A DNA stretch of 64,000 nucleotides from Ariolimax columbianus (GCA_036924085.1 JAVGWX010000019.1:9132361-9196360), one strand, 5' to 3'. Shown: positions 10,006 to 21,076, counted from the stretch's first letter. Notes: generated by a model not told the origin, from the letters alone. Made by a program: numbers and translations.

Positions 10006-10574
10006 TCTTTCTATGGAGTTTGCTGAAAGGGAAGGTTTATCGCAACAAGCCAATGAATCTCATGAGACATCAAGGAAACATTCTGCGGGAAATTGAGTAT
10101 GTGACTCCAAATTTGTGAATACCTTCCATAAGATGAACAAGCATGAGCAGGCATGCCTTGATGCTAATGCAACCACTTACAACATTTGCTATGAGCGTAC
10201 TATGCTTCGCCTGCACGAAGCTATGCCACATCAAATGTTGTTGAACTATGTTCATTGGTTTACATTTTATAAAGGCCGTTAGCGAGTGAGACACCATGTC
10301 TATCACTTAGTTAACCTCGAGCTCTGCTTTCCATTTGCACCAATCTGCGTCTCATTTTGTCTAATTTACTTCTTTTTTTCTCTGAATATGCATCATTCTA
10401 TGTATTTGTTATATGTATCATTTAACCTTTTTGACAGCATCGCCGTCTTTCTTCCTCTCACCTGCTGGAAGATATTCCAGAACCGTAACTCAATCTTGAA
10501 TTTTGCCTGGTGCTGTCATGCTCGCCGACTTTATTATCGAAGCCGCTCACGGCGGATGCTGTAGAAACAAATGT
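10006..10574. other. No gene or repeat recognised
   Basis: Short frames only, with no motif I recognise. Lies between the 69-bp and 36-bp arrays. Confidence 0.4.
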
Positions 10575-11250
10575 TGATGCATACAGTAGCTGTGATGTTG
10601 ATGTTGATTGGTGATGTTGGTGGGGGTGATGATGGTGATGTTGTTTGGGTTGATGATGGTGATGTTGGTGGGATGTTGATGGTGGTGGTGATGTTGGTGG
10701 GGGTGATGATGGTGATGTTGGTGGTGATATTGTTGGGGTTGATGATGGTGATGTTGGTGGTGATGTTGTTGGGGTTGATTATAGTGATGTTGGTGGGGAT
10801 GTTGATGGTGGTGGTGATGTTGGTGGGGGTGATGATGGTGATGTTGGTGGTGATGTTGTTGCGGTTGATGATGGTGATGTTGGTGGGGATGTTGTTGGGG
10901 TTGATGATGGTGATGTTGGTGGTGATGTTGTTGGGGTTGATGATGGTGATGTTGGTGGTGATGTTGTTGGGGTTGATGATGGTGATGTTGGTGGGGATGA
11001 TGATGGTGATGTTGGTGGTGATGTTGTTGGGGTTGATGATGGTGATGTTGGTGGTAATGTTGTTGGGGTTGATGATGGTGATGTTAGTCGGGGTGATGAT
11101 GATGATGTTGGTGGTGATGTTGTTGGGGTTGATGATGGTGATGTTGGTGGTGATGTTGTTGGATTTGATGATGGTGATGTTGGTTGGGATGTTGATGGTG
11201 GTGGTGATGTTGATGTGAAGGTGATGTTGATTGTGACGTCGATGGTGATG
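10575..11250. repeat. 36-bp G/T-rich minisatellite, about 18 units
   Basis: Unit built from GGTGATGTTGGTGGTGATGT and TGTTGGGGTTGATGAT. Like the 6059-7291 array it is composed of GATG/GGTG words. The period is 12 codons, so open frames on both strands (up to 254 residues) are artefacts. Confidence 0.95.
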
Positions 11251-11421
11251 ATGGTAGTGGTATGTTGATGATTGACCATGTCGCTCCAAATGAAGCATAG
11301 GGTTCTACTACAGCTGACACCATTACAGAAAACCTGTATCCGAGCGCTAGCAATTATGTTTTCAATAACAAAGAACCCTTCCTAAGACCGTTGGAAGTAC
11401 CCATGCAGAGAGGAGTCCGTC

Positions 11422-11537
11422 GAGGGTGAATAGATTTGTGAGTAAGGGCGGGAGATGGACGGTTGGACGCGTGTGGGTGAATAGATTTGTGAGTAAGGGC
11501 GGGAGATGGACGGTTGGACGCGTGTGGGTGAATAGAT
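11422..11537. repeat. 51-bp tandem repeat, about 2.3 units
   Basis: Unit starts GGTGAATAGATTTGTGAGTA and ends GGTTGGACGCGTGTG. Near-identical copies. Confidence 0.9.
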
Positions 11538-11547
11538 TTGCGGTATG

Positions 11548-11762
11548 CGGTGATAATAATGATGGTCTATAAGATGATAATAATGATGGTCTATAAGATG
11601 ATAATAATGATGGTTTATAAGATGATAATAATAATGGTCTATAAGATGATAATAATGATGGTCTATAAGATGAAAATAATGATGGTCTAGAATATGGTAA
11701 TAATGATGGTTTATAGGATGATAATAATGATGGTTTATAGGATGATAATAATGATGGTTTAT
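11548..11762. repeat. 24-bp minisatellite, about 9 units
   Basis: Unit GATAATAATGATGGTCTATA plus AGAT, with T/C and G/A variants. The family appears to resume, degraded, after the SINE at 12004-12070 and as the 47-bp array from 12411. Confidence 0.9.
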
Positions 11763-12003
11763 AAAGTAAAGTAACCCATAGCATGTGGTGGTGTGAGGTG
11801 TTAGCGATCTCACGTATCAAAGGCTCGGCTATATGAGGGCGGTAGCCATCTCATCTCCCTCGTCGCTTTTACTTCCCGGACTGAACCGGTACCCATTTAA
11901 GACTGAAACGACCCGGGTGCCGTTGCGGTCTGAAAAAAACATTTCCTCCATAACTGGGGATTAACCCAGAACCATTCAGATGCGAAGCCAGCGCGCTAAC
12001 CAC
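11763..12003 (-). mobile_element. tRNA-SINE family B
   Basis: The minus strand runs from the tRNA-like head (GTTAGCGCGCTGGCTTCGCA, then CTGGGTTAATCCCC as B box) through the GACCGCAA and GGGTACCGGTTCAGTCCGGG core to GAGATCGCTAACACC and an (ACTTT)n tail. Same family as 46016-46285 and 51517-51786. The first head bases are missing. Confidence 0.85.
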
Positions 12004-12410
12004 TGATGTTTATGATGACAAAAATGGTGATCTTTAAAATGATAGCAATGGTGGGGTATATGATGATATAAAGGAACAAAAATAAAGTCAAAAGACAATC
12101 ATAAATGAGTATGGTCAGATATAATGTGTCAACATACATGGATAACAAATAGGCTTTACTTAACTGATAAAACTTCAGATCACTCCTTGCGAGTCGGGGA
12201 CTATAAACCAAATGACAGACAACAGTGGGACGAAGTGGCCAAGAGGGCGTAAGAACTGGAAAACGGCCGGGTAAGTCACTTACGGCCAAATACGGATAAA
12301 CCAAACGGGGAATTAGATAGAGAAGAAAGAGAAAAGGAGTAAGCAGATAGGTGGAGGCCGGTATGAGATAAGGATTCAAGAAAAAATAATGAAGATATTA
12401 ATGCCAGGGG
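12004..12410. other. No gene recognised; degraded repeat edges
   Basis: The ends resemble decayed units of the flanking GATGATAA-type arrays. The middle is unique. Confidence 0.4.
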
Positions 12411-12880
12411 GTGTGTGATGATAACAAAAAATGGCCTATAAGATGATAACAATAATGGCCTATAAGATGATAACAATGAAGGGTATATGATGAAAACAAT
12501 AATGGCCTATAAGATGATAACAATGAAGGGTATATGATGAAAACAATAATGGCCTATAAGATGATAACAATGAAGGGTATATGATGAAAACAATAATGGC
12601 CTATAAGATGATAACAATGAAGGGTATATGATGAAAACAATAATGGCCTATAAGATGATAACAATGAAGGGTATATGATGAAAACAATAATGGCCTATAA
12701 GATGTTAACAATGACGGGTAAATGATGATAACAATAATGGCCTGTAAGATGTTAACAATGAAGTTTATATGATGCTAACAATAATGGCCTGTAAGATGTT
12801 AACAATGAAGGGTATATGATGCTAACAATAATGGCCTATAAGATATCAATGAAGGCTATATGATAACAATAAAGATGTCT
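12411..12880. repeat. 47-bp dimeric minisatellite, about 9 units
   Basis: Two alternating half-units, GATGATAACAATGAAGGGTA plus TAT and GATGAAAACAATAATGGCCT plus ATAA. This is a dimer-type higher-order repeat derived from the same GATGATAA ancestor as 11548-11762. Confidence 0.9.
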
Positions 12881-12911
12881 AGAAGCTGATAACATTGATA
12901 ATCTTTAAGCT

Positions 12912-13250
12912 GGTGTTGTTGAATGCCCACACTGAGAAGTATTACTCTTTTGTGGGCCCTGAAAAGGACGTTAAGTGGCAGGTTGTTGTAGCTTTCCTCA
13001 CACGCCGAGCGTGCTGATGAAGGTGGACCGGTATCCTCTTGGCGGTAGTGCTATGATTGACTACATTTGCGTGTCTGTCACTGCTATGGGGGTCCACGGG
13101 TCAGGCCATGTTAGCCAGGCCATGAAAACAGCTCTTTTCCAAGAAGTGCTCCGGTGAAGCCGAGGTGAGGGTCTTGGCCAGTATATTTTTTCTGACGCTA
13201 ACTAACATGTCTGATCAGTATTGTGTACCTGACCAGACGTTAGTCTTTCT
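12912..13250 (-). mobile_element. (CAA)n-ended element, minus-strand copy
   Basis: GTTGTTG (complement of the CAA tail), then the complements of the GTGTGAGGAAAGCTAC, CGCAGATG and GTAGTAGTGAGCG blocks, ending at CTGACCAGACGTTAG, the head motif amplified at 31376-32832. Confidence 0.75.
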
Positions 13251-13374
13251 TTCTCTTTAAGCTGAAAATAATTATATTTATTAAGCTGATAATAATCATC
13301 ACATTTGATGTTCTCAGAGCAGGCTGTAGTATTATTGATCTTCGAAATGATTTGCAGGCTGAGTTGACTTACAA

Positions 13375-13900
13375 GTTGATTGTAAGGCCAACTTTCGAGT
13401 TGATTATAAAGTTATCCTTCACGTTCTTTGTAAGGTTGACCTTTGAGGATTGTAAGGTTGACATTTGAAATGATGGTAAGGTTGTCCTTCCAGTTGTTTT
13501 TTGGGTTGACCTTTGAAATGATTGTATGGTTGTCCTTCCAGTGTTTGTTGGGTTGACCTTTGAAATGATTGTATGGTTGTCCTTCCAGTGTTTATTGGGT
13601 TGACCTTTGAAATGATTGTATGGTTGTCCTTCCAGTGTTTGTTGGGTTGACCTTTGAAATGATTGTATGGTTGTCCTTCGAGTTGTTTGTTGGGTTGACC
13701 TTTGAAATTATGGTAAGGTTGATCTTCGAGTTGATTGTTAGGTTGACCTTCGAATTGGTTGTGAGGTTGACCTTCGAGTTGATTGTAAGGTTGACCTTCG
13801 AGTTGATTGTAAGGTTGACCTTCGAGTTGATTGTAAGGTTGACCTTCGAGTTGATTGTAAGGTTGACCTTCGAGTTGATTGTAAGGCTGTTCTTCGAGCG
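13375..13900. repeat. 24/48-bp minisatellite of TTGACCTT units
   Basis: The left part has 47-48-bp units (GGGTTGACCTTTGAAATGAT...GGTTGTCCTTCCAGTG). The right part is reduced to a 24-bp unit (GAGTTGATTGTAAGGTTGAC plus CTTC), nearly perfect at 13780-13880. A repetitive frame of about 101 residues is an artefact. Confidence 0.9.
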
Positions 13901-14106
13901 TATATTAATTAGGTATACTGGTTAAATAAATTAAACAAATTACATTATACATATTTTTTAATGGGAAAATAAATCCGGTACTGGCTACTTAAATAACTTT
14001 ATTTATATTTCAAAATGAGAATAGATCTGACTTAATGCCAGGAACTGGAAAACAGCAAGGCCAAGCACTGGAGACCACATCTCATTTTAAAAATGGCACG
14101 ACTTTC

Positions 14107-14117
14107 TTAATAAATAT
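14107..14117. repeat. TSD of SINE-A, left copy
   Basis: TTAATAAATAT, repeated at 14375-14385. Confidence 0.75.
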
Positions 14118-14374
14118 GTTGTGTTTTTGTTTTTTTTGCGTTCGCCTTATTTTTCTAATCCCCAAGGCGGTGTGTGTTGCACTGTGTTTTTATTTTGCGC
14201 CTGTCGGCCCAGTGCATCCGACTTCAGCATTCATTTTATGTAAAGGTCTGCTTCCTCCTGTATTTTCTAAGGGTTTGCTTCCCCGGGGTAACGGCCGGTG
14301 CTGTAATGGGGATCGAACCCAGCACCTTCGGGTTGTGAGCCGTGCCACTTAACCACTAGGCCACGCCCCCCTAA
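14118..14374 (-). mobile_element. tRNA-SINE family A with 11-bp TSD
   Basis: The minus strand has the A box TGGCCTAGTGGTTAAG, B box GGGTTCGATCCCC, then GCCGTTACCCCGGGGAAGC, GCAGGAGGAAGCAGAC, a GCTGAAGTCGGATGCACTGG core and an A-rich tail. The TSD (14107-14117 and 14375-14385) shows a genuine insertion. SINEs are transcribed by RNA polymerase III and mobilised by LINE enzymes in trans. Confidence 0.9.
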
Positions 14375-14600
14375 TTAATAAATATAAAATTGGGTAATCG
14401 GGAGCGTGTATAAACAAGGAAGAAGAGTCTGTCACTTTACTGCGATATAATAGATATTCAACAGTTTTGTCACTTACACGCTCGAGACACGCAGATGCAG
14501 AAGTTCTAGAGCGGAACTGATTTTACAAAAATATTTGACTCCTTCCTTTGTGCGTTAGGGAAAATGTTACTTGACCATACCATACAGTTTGCCTCTATGT

Positions 14601-15330
14601 AAGGTGCGAGAGATACAACTTGTCTATGAACAATCCAATATGGAACATAATTACAGAATGAGAGAGAACAATATTACAAAGATACATAAGGAAAGGGATC
14701 TAGGGGTTATAATAGATCATACAGGAAAGGTAAGTGAACAAGTTAAGGTAGCAGTGAAAAAGGCAAATGCAATGTTAGGTATGATAAAAAGAAATATTAA
14801 ACATAGGAGCAAGGAAGTGATAGTCAAACTGTATAAAGCATTAGACCTAGATTGGAATACATGTGTGGAATCCTTGTCATAGAGGGGATATAAACATGCT
14901 GGAAATAATACAAAAAAGAGCGACAAAGCTGATATTGGGATTCCAGAATTACAGTTATGAGGAAAGACTCAGAAAAACCGGCCTACAGTGTCTAGAAGAC
15001 AGAAGAATTCGTGGAGACAATACAGGTTTATAAGATGATCAGAGGAATGGATAACTTGGACTATAACAAGTTTTTAAAAATTCAGCCACCCACAATAACA
15101 AGAGGACAAAGCTACAAGCTGACTAAAGAGAGGTCCAGATTAGATATTAGGAAATATTTTTTTAGTTAGAGAGTGGTGTCTCCTTGGAATGCATTGCCAG
15201 GGGAAGTAGTGGAGGCAGTGACAGTTAATGCATTTAAGAATAAACTGGATAAGCATAGCTTTTAGAGCAAGGTGATGTAAATGTAACTGGTTGTATACAG
15301 ACTGCAGGGTCTTCTAAACCAGTATAAAGC
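14601..15330 (+). mobile_element. CR1-like LINE, 3' part of reverse transcriptase and 3' UTR
   Basis: Encodes I-H-K-E-R-D-L-G-V-I-I-D-H, K-A-N-A-M-L-G-M-I-K-R-N-I and I-V-K-L-Y-K-A-L, the C-terminal region of a CR1/L2-type ORF2. A deletion near 14850 removes part of the L-E-Y-x-V-Q-V-W-S-P-Y-H block and creates a stop at 14880. Homology resumes (R-A-T-K-L-I-L-G-F-Q-N-Y-S-Y-E-E-R-L-R) with further frameshifts, and the 3' UTR motif CTTCTAAACCAGTATAAAG closes it. Non-functional. Confidence 0.8.
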
Positions 15331-15591
15331 CGAACACCGTCACCGACAGAGAGCTGCTTGTCTGGAGCAATCACGAAGACATTCACATCCCCATAACTGG
15401 TGTACGCTGGAATTGGGTTGGTCATGTTCTAGATAAGAACTTGACTATTACCAGAACCACCATAGAGAAAACGAAAGAGAGACGACCTGTGGTAGCTTTG
15501 TGAAGAAGAGCAGAAGCCGAAATAGAAATCATTAATCAAAGCTGAGGTACCGTACAAAGCATGGTTGCAGACCGAGCTAAGTGGAGGTAGT

Positions 15592-15878
15592 GTGTTGCAG
15601 CCTTAAATACTCCACCATCCCAGATGGTCGATGTTCGTCCCTGACCAGAGACCAAAGAAGTGCGTGTAGTTTATTGCTGCCCTCAAAAACTCCACAAGGC
15701 GAGATGGTTCCATTCCGCTTTGCCAGTCACTTACCAGAGACTAATGAAGTGGCGGGAGTTTCTTGCTGCCCTGTAAGACTCCACCAGGCCAGTTGGTCTC
15801 CCTTCGCTTTGTCAGTCACTGACCAGAGGCCAAAAAATGGGAACTAGTTTGTTGCTGCCCTTAAAGACTCCAAAAAGT
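15592..15878. repeat. Degenerate repeat of about 80 bp, about 3.5 units
   Basis: Recurring TTGCTGCCCT...GACTCCACCAGGCCAGTTGG...TCACTGACCAGAGAC blocks, quite diverged. Confidence 0.65.
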
Positions 15879-16377
15879 GGAGAAGGGTACAGAAGCAAAT
15901 AACGTGGTCAGATGAAACATTTTGTCCTTACGTCCACATCAGACACCTGGAAACAGACTGTGTTACAGCCCAATGACCACCCAGGTGGGGGAATCGATGC
16001 AGTGATTATCGATTGCGTGAACCTACTGAGAAATCAAGCATTACACTACAGCCAGGTGGACCCAGACCCATTTTCTTCTGTACGCCTCGGGATATAAGAA
16101 AGGACACCACTGTAACCTGCTACCAGAGAAACGTCATCGAGAGTAGCTTCGGTAAACAACATTAACAACAATGTCATAAAAGCTGACTAATTGAAGTTGT
16201 GCATGGGGTTAGCAGGCTCTCTGGTTAAAACGAATTCATAAAGAAATAATTATTACAATATCAAGAAATTGCTTTCGAACCGCAATCATATGATATATCG
16301 GCTTGGGGGGCTACGTATTGTGTACATAGAAGTTTCTACATACCAAATATTCCTCAGTTTATAAATACACCTGTACT
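15879..16377. other. No gene or repeat recognised
   Basis: Only short frames. It lies downstream of the minus-strand gene candidate, so introns or further exons of that gene could fall here; I see no convincing one. Confidence 0.35.
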
Positions 16378-16379
16378 TC

Positions 16380-16606
16380 GAAGTGGCAGTTTTACACTGC
16401 AATAGTAAATGTATTCTGAGGCCTAGAGTATTCCAGAGTGAATGAGCTAGCGAACAGAAGCAAGTTTTGGTCATTTTACTTTTGTAAATAGTAAAGTGGC
16501 AGTTTTACATTGCAATAATAAATGTATTCTGGGGCCAAGAGTATTTCAGAGTAAATGAGCTAGTGTACAGAAGCAAGTTTTGGTCATTTGGCTTTTGTAA
16601 ATAGTA
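16380..16606. repeat. Direct duplication, about 112 bp, two copies
   Basis: AAAGTGGCAGTTTTACA... to TTTTGTAAATAGT is present twice in tandem with a few substitutions. Confidence 0.85.
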
Positions 16607-16664
16607 AAATGTGGAGACTAGAAGAAATATTAAAATGAATATAATTATAAAGCTATATTAAGCA

Positions 16665-17855
16665 CTAACCGATGTCGACGTTATCATCAGCATCAGGAGG
16701 TTCTGGTCCGTCAACTTGGAGCAGATTTCTTGATTCTGTCGTCTCGTGATCAATAGGAAACCATGACAACCAATTGAAACCGTACCACGAAGTGGTGGTC
16801 TCACTCATTCCGCTTTCACTGTTCGCTGTGACCGTATTACCGTCGTTATAAACATCACTTTCTTTATGTGTTTCTTCATCGTCACTGAGCTGGTCATCAT
16901 CAGATTTCAGAACCTTCTTTTTCTTGCTGGAAGTATTCGACATTTTGTGAGTTTTTGAGTGTCCTAGCTCAGTACCAAAATTCGAGTGCGTGTGTTTTGT
17001 GAATTTGTGAGATCCAGAGAATGGTTTTGTAATAGAGTCTTTATTATTGATGTCTTTTTTCTTCGTCCTTCGTTGTTTTAATGATTTATCCACTGACGAC
17101 TCGGTATGACTTTTGCTGTCGTCGTTCATAATGTCTATATTATTTGGTGTATCGTCGGTATGTATGTTGTTACTCTCTATATGTATGTTGTTACGCTCTA
17201 CATGTATGTTGTTACGCTCTACATGATATTTTGGAGTGTAAAACTCGTGCTCTTCACTGGTTTGTAAGATCACTGGGTCAACTTTTGTGTTCACGGAATC
17301 GCTGTTGTTTGATTGGATGTCGCTCCTTCCATCCGTTATAGTTCTGTCTTGGAAATGATCGGTTATTTCTAGATTTGACTGATTTTGTTGTTCACCGATA
17401 ATGTCAGTTATATCTTCGACTTGAGTGATGTCATCCCAGGCCATGTTGGCAATGCTTGATATTTCCTTAACCGGCGTTGTCAGATATGAATCTGATTTAC
17501 CAAACATGCCGTCTGTACTTCCGCTATTTATATTGTTGTTGACCTGTTCAATGATCAGATCTGATGTGCTAGTAAATACTCCGCCAGCCAAGTGTTCTTC
17601 AATAATCTGTGATTTTATTTCCAAAGGCAAGTTCAAGCTATTCTCTTCATTCAGACTACTTTGTCGGTGTATATTGTCCACATTGTATTTTTCAACATCC
17701 TTTGGAAAAGTCTTCACTAGAATTTGAATTTCTGGCAAAATGATATCATCAGTTTGTCTCGTCCTTATTAAACCAGAATTGCTGACATTGATATCCCCGT
17801 CTCCGTTCACGACTATTATATAACAAGCTATTAACACTTCTAAAGACAGAGCCAT
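16665..17855 (-). CDS. Putative secreted acidic Asn/Ser/Asp-rich protein (single exon or first coding exon)
   Basis: A 396-codon open frame, the best host gene candidate here. It is non-repetitive at DNA level and unrelated to the mobile elements around it. The start ATG sits in a strong Kozak-like context (CCAAAATGG). Residues 1-19 form a signal-peptide-like hydrophobic stretch (L-E-V-L-I-A-C-Y-I-I-V-V) with likely cleavage near N-G-D-G; there is no later membrane segment. The body is rich in Asn, Asp, Ser and Thr, with three near-repeats of V-E-R-N-N-I-H-x (about residues 213-236), a Lys-rich patch (S-S-K-K-K-K-V-L-K) followed by an acidic run (S-D-D-D-Q-L-S-D-D-E-E), and a C-terminal aromatic cluster (S-W-Y-G-F-N-W-L-S-W-F). 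The frame ends TAG three codons after a possible donor (ATCG then GTTAGT), so it could splice onward. Function unknown; no family recognised. Confidence 0.6.
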   Translation of the reverse strand: MALSLEVLIACYIIVVNGDGDINVSNSGLIRTRQTDDIILPEIQILVKTFPKDVEKYNVDNIHRQSSLNEENSLNLPLEIKSQIIEEHLAGGVFTSTSDLIIEQVNNNINSGSTDGMFGKSDSYLTTPVKEISSIANMAWDDITQVEDITDIIGEQQNQSNLEITDHFQDRTITDGRSDIQSNNSDSVNTKVDPVILQTSEEHEFYTPKYHVERNNIHVERNNIHIESNNIHTDDTPNNIDIMNDDSKSHTESSVDKSLKQRRTKKKDINNKDSITKPFSGSHKFTKHTHSNFGTELGHSKTHKMSNTSSKKKKVLKSDDDQLSDDEETHKESDVYNDGNTVTANSESGMSETTTSWYGFNWLSWFPIDHETTESRNLLQVDGPEPPDADDNVDIG

Positions 17856-18009
17856 TTTGGAGTCTCTGTTCCAGAATGTATCATTTAGACATCAAACTGC
17901 TGTCAGTAACTGTTGGTGTCAAATATTCGTGTAGAGATAAATGTGATCCCACTGTTAATCAATACGTTGCACCATCACGTTTAGAAATTCAATTTCAACA
18001 ATTGCAAAG

Positions 18010-18639
18010 TTGGTTTTAAACATTCAACGATCGGATTTCTACACTTCCAAAATGATTACTGGTGTTTATATTTCAAACACTTTTAATATACAGCGAGCTT
18101 TCAAGAAACCGATGTGTTTTTTTAACAGTATGACGTGTAACAACTTCAGAGAGCTCTCATCTAATCAATTATTTATTTGTGTCAGCTTCGTACGCTAGTG
18201 ATCTTCGGAGCTGGTTTCAGAAATACTCAGCATTACGTCATTGTGACACACCAGAGATGTTTATCAATGGAACTTGTCAAACTGTAGTTCACCTGAACTT
18301 TTCCTCATACTTGCTCAAGCATTGTTCCTTCCCTGTATGTCTGATGACGAACGATACCTACACAGAAAACAAACCTTATTCCTGTAGCATGCAAAGAACA
18401 AAAAACTAAGTCTGCATTGTTGGCGCACTTATACACGTATGGTCGCGACACTAAATCACCGCTTGAATCATTTGGCTGCGAGGTTCATTGTTTATGCAAG
18501 GTCTAAATAAAACAAACTTTTCGTTAATGACCCAGGCCCCCTGGTAGACCCTGCTTTGAATTAATGTGTCTAACCTTTAACCTGAATGACAGGTCCAAGC
18601 CATTAATTCCCTTTCCTGGGAAACTAGGTATGCGACTGT
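18010..18639. other. Upstream flank of the gene candidate; nothing firm
   Basis: The region should contain the promoter and 5' UTR of the minus-strand gene. A TATATTAAAAG string on the minus strand near 18085 is TATA-like but unsupported. Confidence 0.25.
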
Positions 18640-18905
18640 GGTTGCTTCTGATCAGGTGTTCACCATCACCATGTAACATGTCCTTTGTAGAACGTCGCTC
18701 CCATCACAGTCTGTCTGAAAGAAACACGTTCCCTTGCCAAAACACCTGCCTCCACCACAGTCATGCGCAGGCATTCGTGGATATCTTGGTGCCATCGTCT
18801 TCTTGGTCTACCCCTTCCTCTTTTGCCTGGCGCCATACCTTCCATCACCGTTCTCTCAAGACCATTGTGTCTCTTGATGTGACCAAAGATCAGGTGTTAC
18901 AACTA
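18640..18905 (-). mobile_element. LINE reverse transcriptase, extreme C-terminus
   Basis: The minus strand encodes H-K-R-H-N-G-L-E-R-T-V, then M-E-G-M-A-P-G-K-R-G-R-G-R-P-R-R-R-W, T-V-V-E-A-G-V-L-A-R-E-R and R-Q-T-V-M-G-A-T, the C-terminal G-R-G-R-P-R-R-R-W block typical of RTE-type endonuclease/reverse transcriptase proteins. The same family occurs at 30215-30790 and 33810-34140. Confidence 0.75.
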
Positions 18906-19252
18906 TATTAACTGGCAATAACAAACACAGTGAGCAGTAGCGGATTCAACTCTTCTTTTTTTTTTTTTACTGCTGGGGTTTGCTTTAAATAATTGTATAG
19001 TTTCGATGCACACACAAAGTAATTGTATTTTAAGTTCTTACAACAATAAACGTTCATGCAAATGTATTTGAGTGGGCCATCCGCTGGTGTGTCTTGCATT
19101 CTATATCTCACATCATTGTACAAGAGTTTTAAAGTCATCACAAGGTCAAGCTAAGCGAGGGTTCAGGTCACATTACACATAATAGAACAACAAACCAGCA
19201 GAAGTACTTATCAGTGTCTCTTTCCGTCTTATCGGATGATAGTAATTGTGCT
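18906..19252. other. No gene or repeat recognised
   Basis: Contains a poly-T run at about 18955-18970. Otherwise nothing. Confidence 0.4.
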
Positions 19253-20045
19253 TTAAGAAATGGTATGTAACTGCAGTTCATGACGGTAACGAATGTGAGT
19301 CGTTAGACCAATCTGAGTAGAGACGCGTCTTCCACAGTGTGTGCAAGGAAAGTCAGGACCGTTTGCGGCATTGCATGGTGTGGCGTGTCTTCTCAAACGG
19401 TGAGTCTTTAGCCTATCACTATTCACTATCTCCTTTGTCTGTATTCCCTGCTTAATCCTGCCCCTCCAAGTAACACGATCCATGGCATCCTACCCCTCCA
19501 AGTAACACGATCCATGGCATCCTACCCCTCCAAGTAACACGATCCATGGCATCCTATACCTACAAGTAACACGATCCATGGCATCCTACACCTCCAAGTA
19601 ACACGATCCATGGCATCCTACCCCTCCAAGTAACACGATCCATGGCATCCTACCCCTCCAAGTAACACGATCCATGGCATCCTGCCCCTCCAAGTAACAC
19701 GATCCATGGCATCCTGCCCCTCCAAGTAACACGATCCATGGCATCCTACCCCCCCCCCCCAAGTAACACGATCCATGGCATCCTGCCCCTCCAAGTAACA
19801 CGATCCATGGCATCATACCCCTCCAAGTAACACGATCCATGGCATCCTACTCCTCCAAGTAACACGATCCATGGCATCCTGCCCCTCCAAGTAACACGAT
19901 CCATGGCATCCTACCCTTCCAAGTTACACGATCCCCCATCATTCCAATTCGATGACATACATCCTTGTACCGAAGTAATGGCCGGCCCCGAGACCTTTTC
20001 CCCAACTGTAATTCGGACGTCGAGGCGAGCCCGTTGATGTACGAT
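19253..20045 (-). mobile_element. LINE protein C-terminus with zinc finger, expanded by an internal minisatellite
   Basis: Right of the array (19936-20045, minus) are relics of the G-K-R-x-R-G-R-P-x-x-R-Y-K-D-V block. Left of it (19253-19483) the frame reads M-D-R-V-T-W-R-G-R-I-K-Q-G and ends with a C2H2-like finger F-P-C-T-H-C-G-R-R-V-S-T-Q-I-G-L-T-T-H-I-R-Y-R-H. In related LINE proteins a D-R-x-x-W-R block directly follows the G-R-P block, so the array sits exactly there and repeats that block. Confidence 0.7.
19475..19935 (-). repeat. 32-bp minisatellite, about 14 units, made of LINE coding sequence
   Basis: The minus-strand unit CCATGGATCGTGTTACTTGG plus AGGGGTAGGATG translates as M-D-R-V-T-W-R-G, identical to the single-copy LINE codons at the array edge. 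One unit carries an expanded C-run (about 19750). As 32 is not a multiple of three, this cannot be one long peptide. Confidence 0.9.
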
Positions 20046-20059
20046 CAGCTAACCACGTT

Positions 20060-20300
20060 CATACCGCTAGAAGCTCCCATCCATATCGCTAGAAACTCCC
20101 ATCCATATCGCTAGAAGCTCCCATCCATATCTCTAGAAGCTCCCATCCATATCGCTAGAAGCTCCCATCCATATCTCTAGAAGCTCCCATCCATATCGCT
20201 AGAAGCTCCCATCCATATCGCTAGAAGCTCCTATGTATATCGCTAGAAGCCCCTATGCATATCGCTAGAAGCCCCTATGTATATTGTTAGAGGACCCTGT
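20060..20300. repeat. 22-bp minisatellite, about 10 units
   Basis: Unit ATATCGCTAGAAGCTCCCAT plus CC, decaying to the right. Confidence 0.9.
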
Positions 20301-20339
20301 GCTTACTGTTAGTAAATACATTAGAAATACATTTAATCT

Positions 20340-21065
20340 ATGAAGCTTAAATATGATCGTGCATTGATCCATCTAAACAACATGTATAGATCCATCTAAA
20401 CAGCATACGTGGATCCATCTAACAACATCCACGAATCCTTCTAAACAGCATGCATGGATCCATCTAAACAAGTATACATGGGTGCATCTAAACAACAGAC
20501 ATGGATCCATCTAACCAACATACATGGATACATCTAACCAACATACATGGATACATCTAAACAGCATGCATGGATCCATCTAAACAGCATGCATGGATCC
20601 ATCTAAACAAGTATACATGGGTGCATCTAAACAACAGACATGGATCCATCTAACCAACATACATGGATACATCTAACCAACATACATGGATACATCTAAC
20701 CAACATACATGGATACATCTAAACAGCATGCATGCATCCATCTAAACAGCATGCATGGATCCATCTAAACAAGTATGCATGGGTCCATCTAACCAACATT
20801 CATGGATCCATCTAACCAACATACATGGATACATCTAACCAACATACATGGATACATCTAACCAACATACATGGATACATCTAAACAGCCTGCATGGATC
20901 CATCTAAACAAGTATACATGGGTCCATCTAACCAACATACATGGATCCATCTAACAAACATACATGGATACATCTAACCAACATACATGGATACATCTAA
21001 ACAGCATACATGGATTCATCTAAATAACGTACATGGATCCATCTAAACAACATGCATTAACCAAC
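20340..21065. repeat. 23-bp minisatellite, about 31 units
   Basis: Unit CATGGATACATCTAACCAAC plus ATA, with CATCTAAACAGCATGCATGG variants. Blocks of about 150 bp recur (compare 20440-20580 with 20580-20740), indicating higher-order duplication. Confidence 0.9.
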
Positions 21066-21076
21066 TAAACCACATG

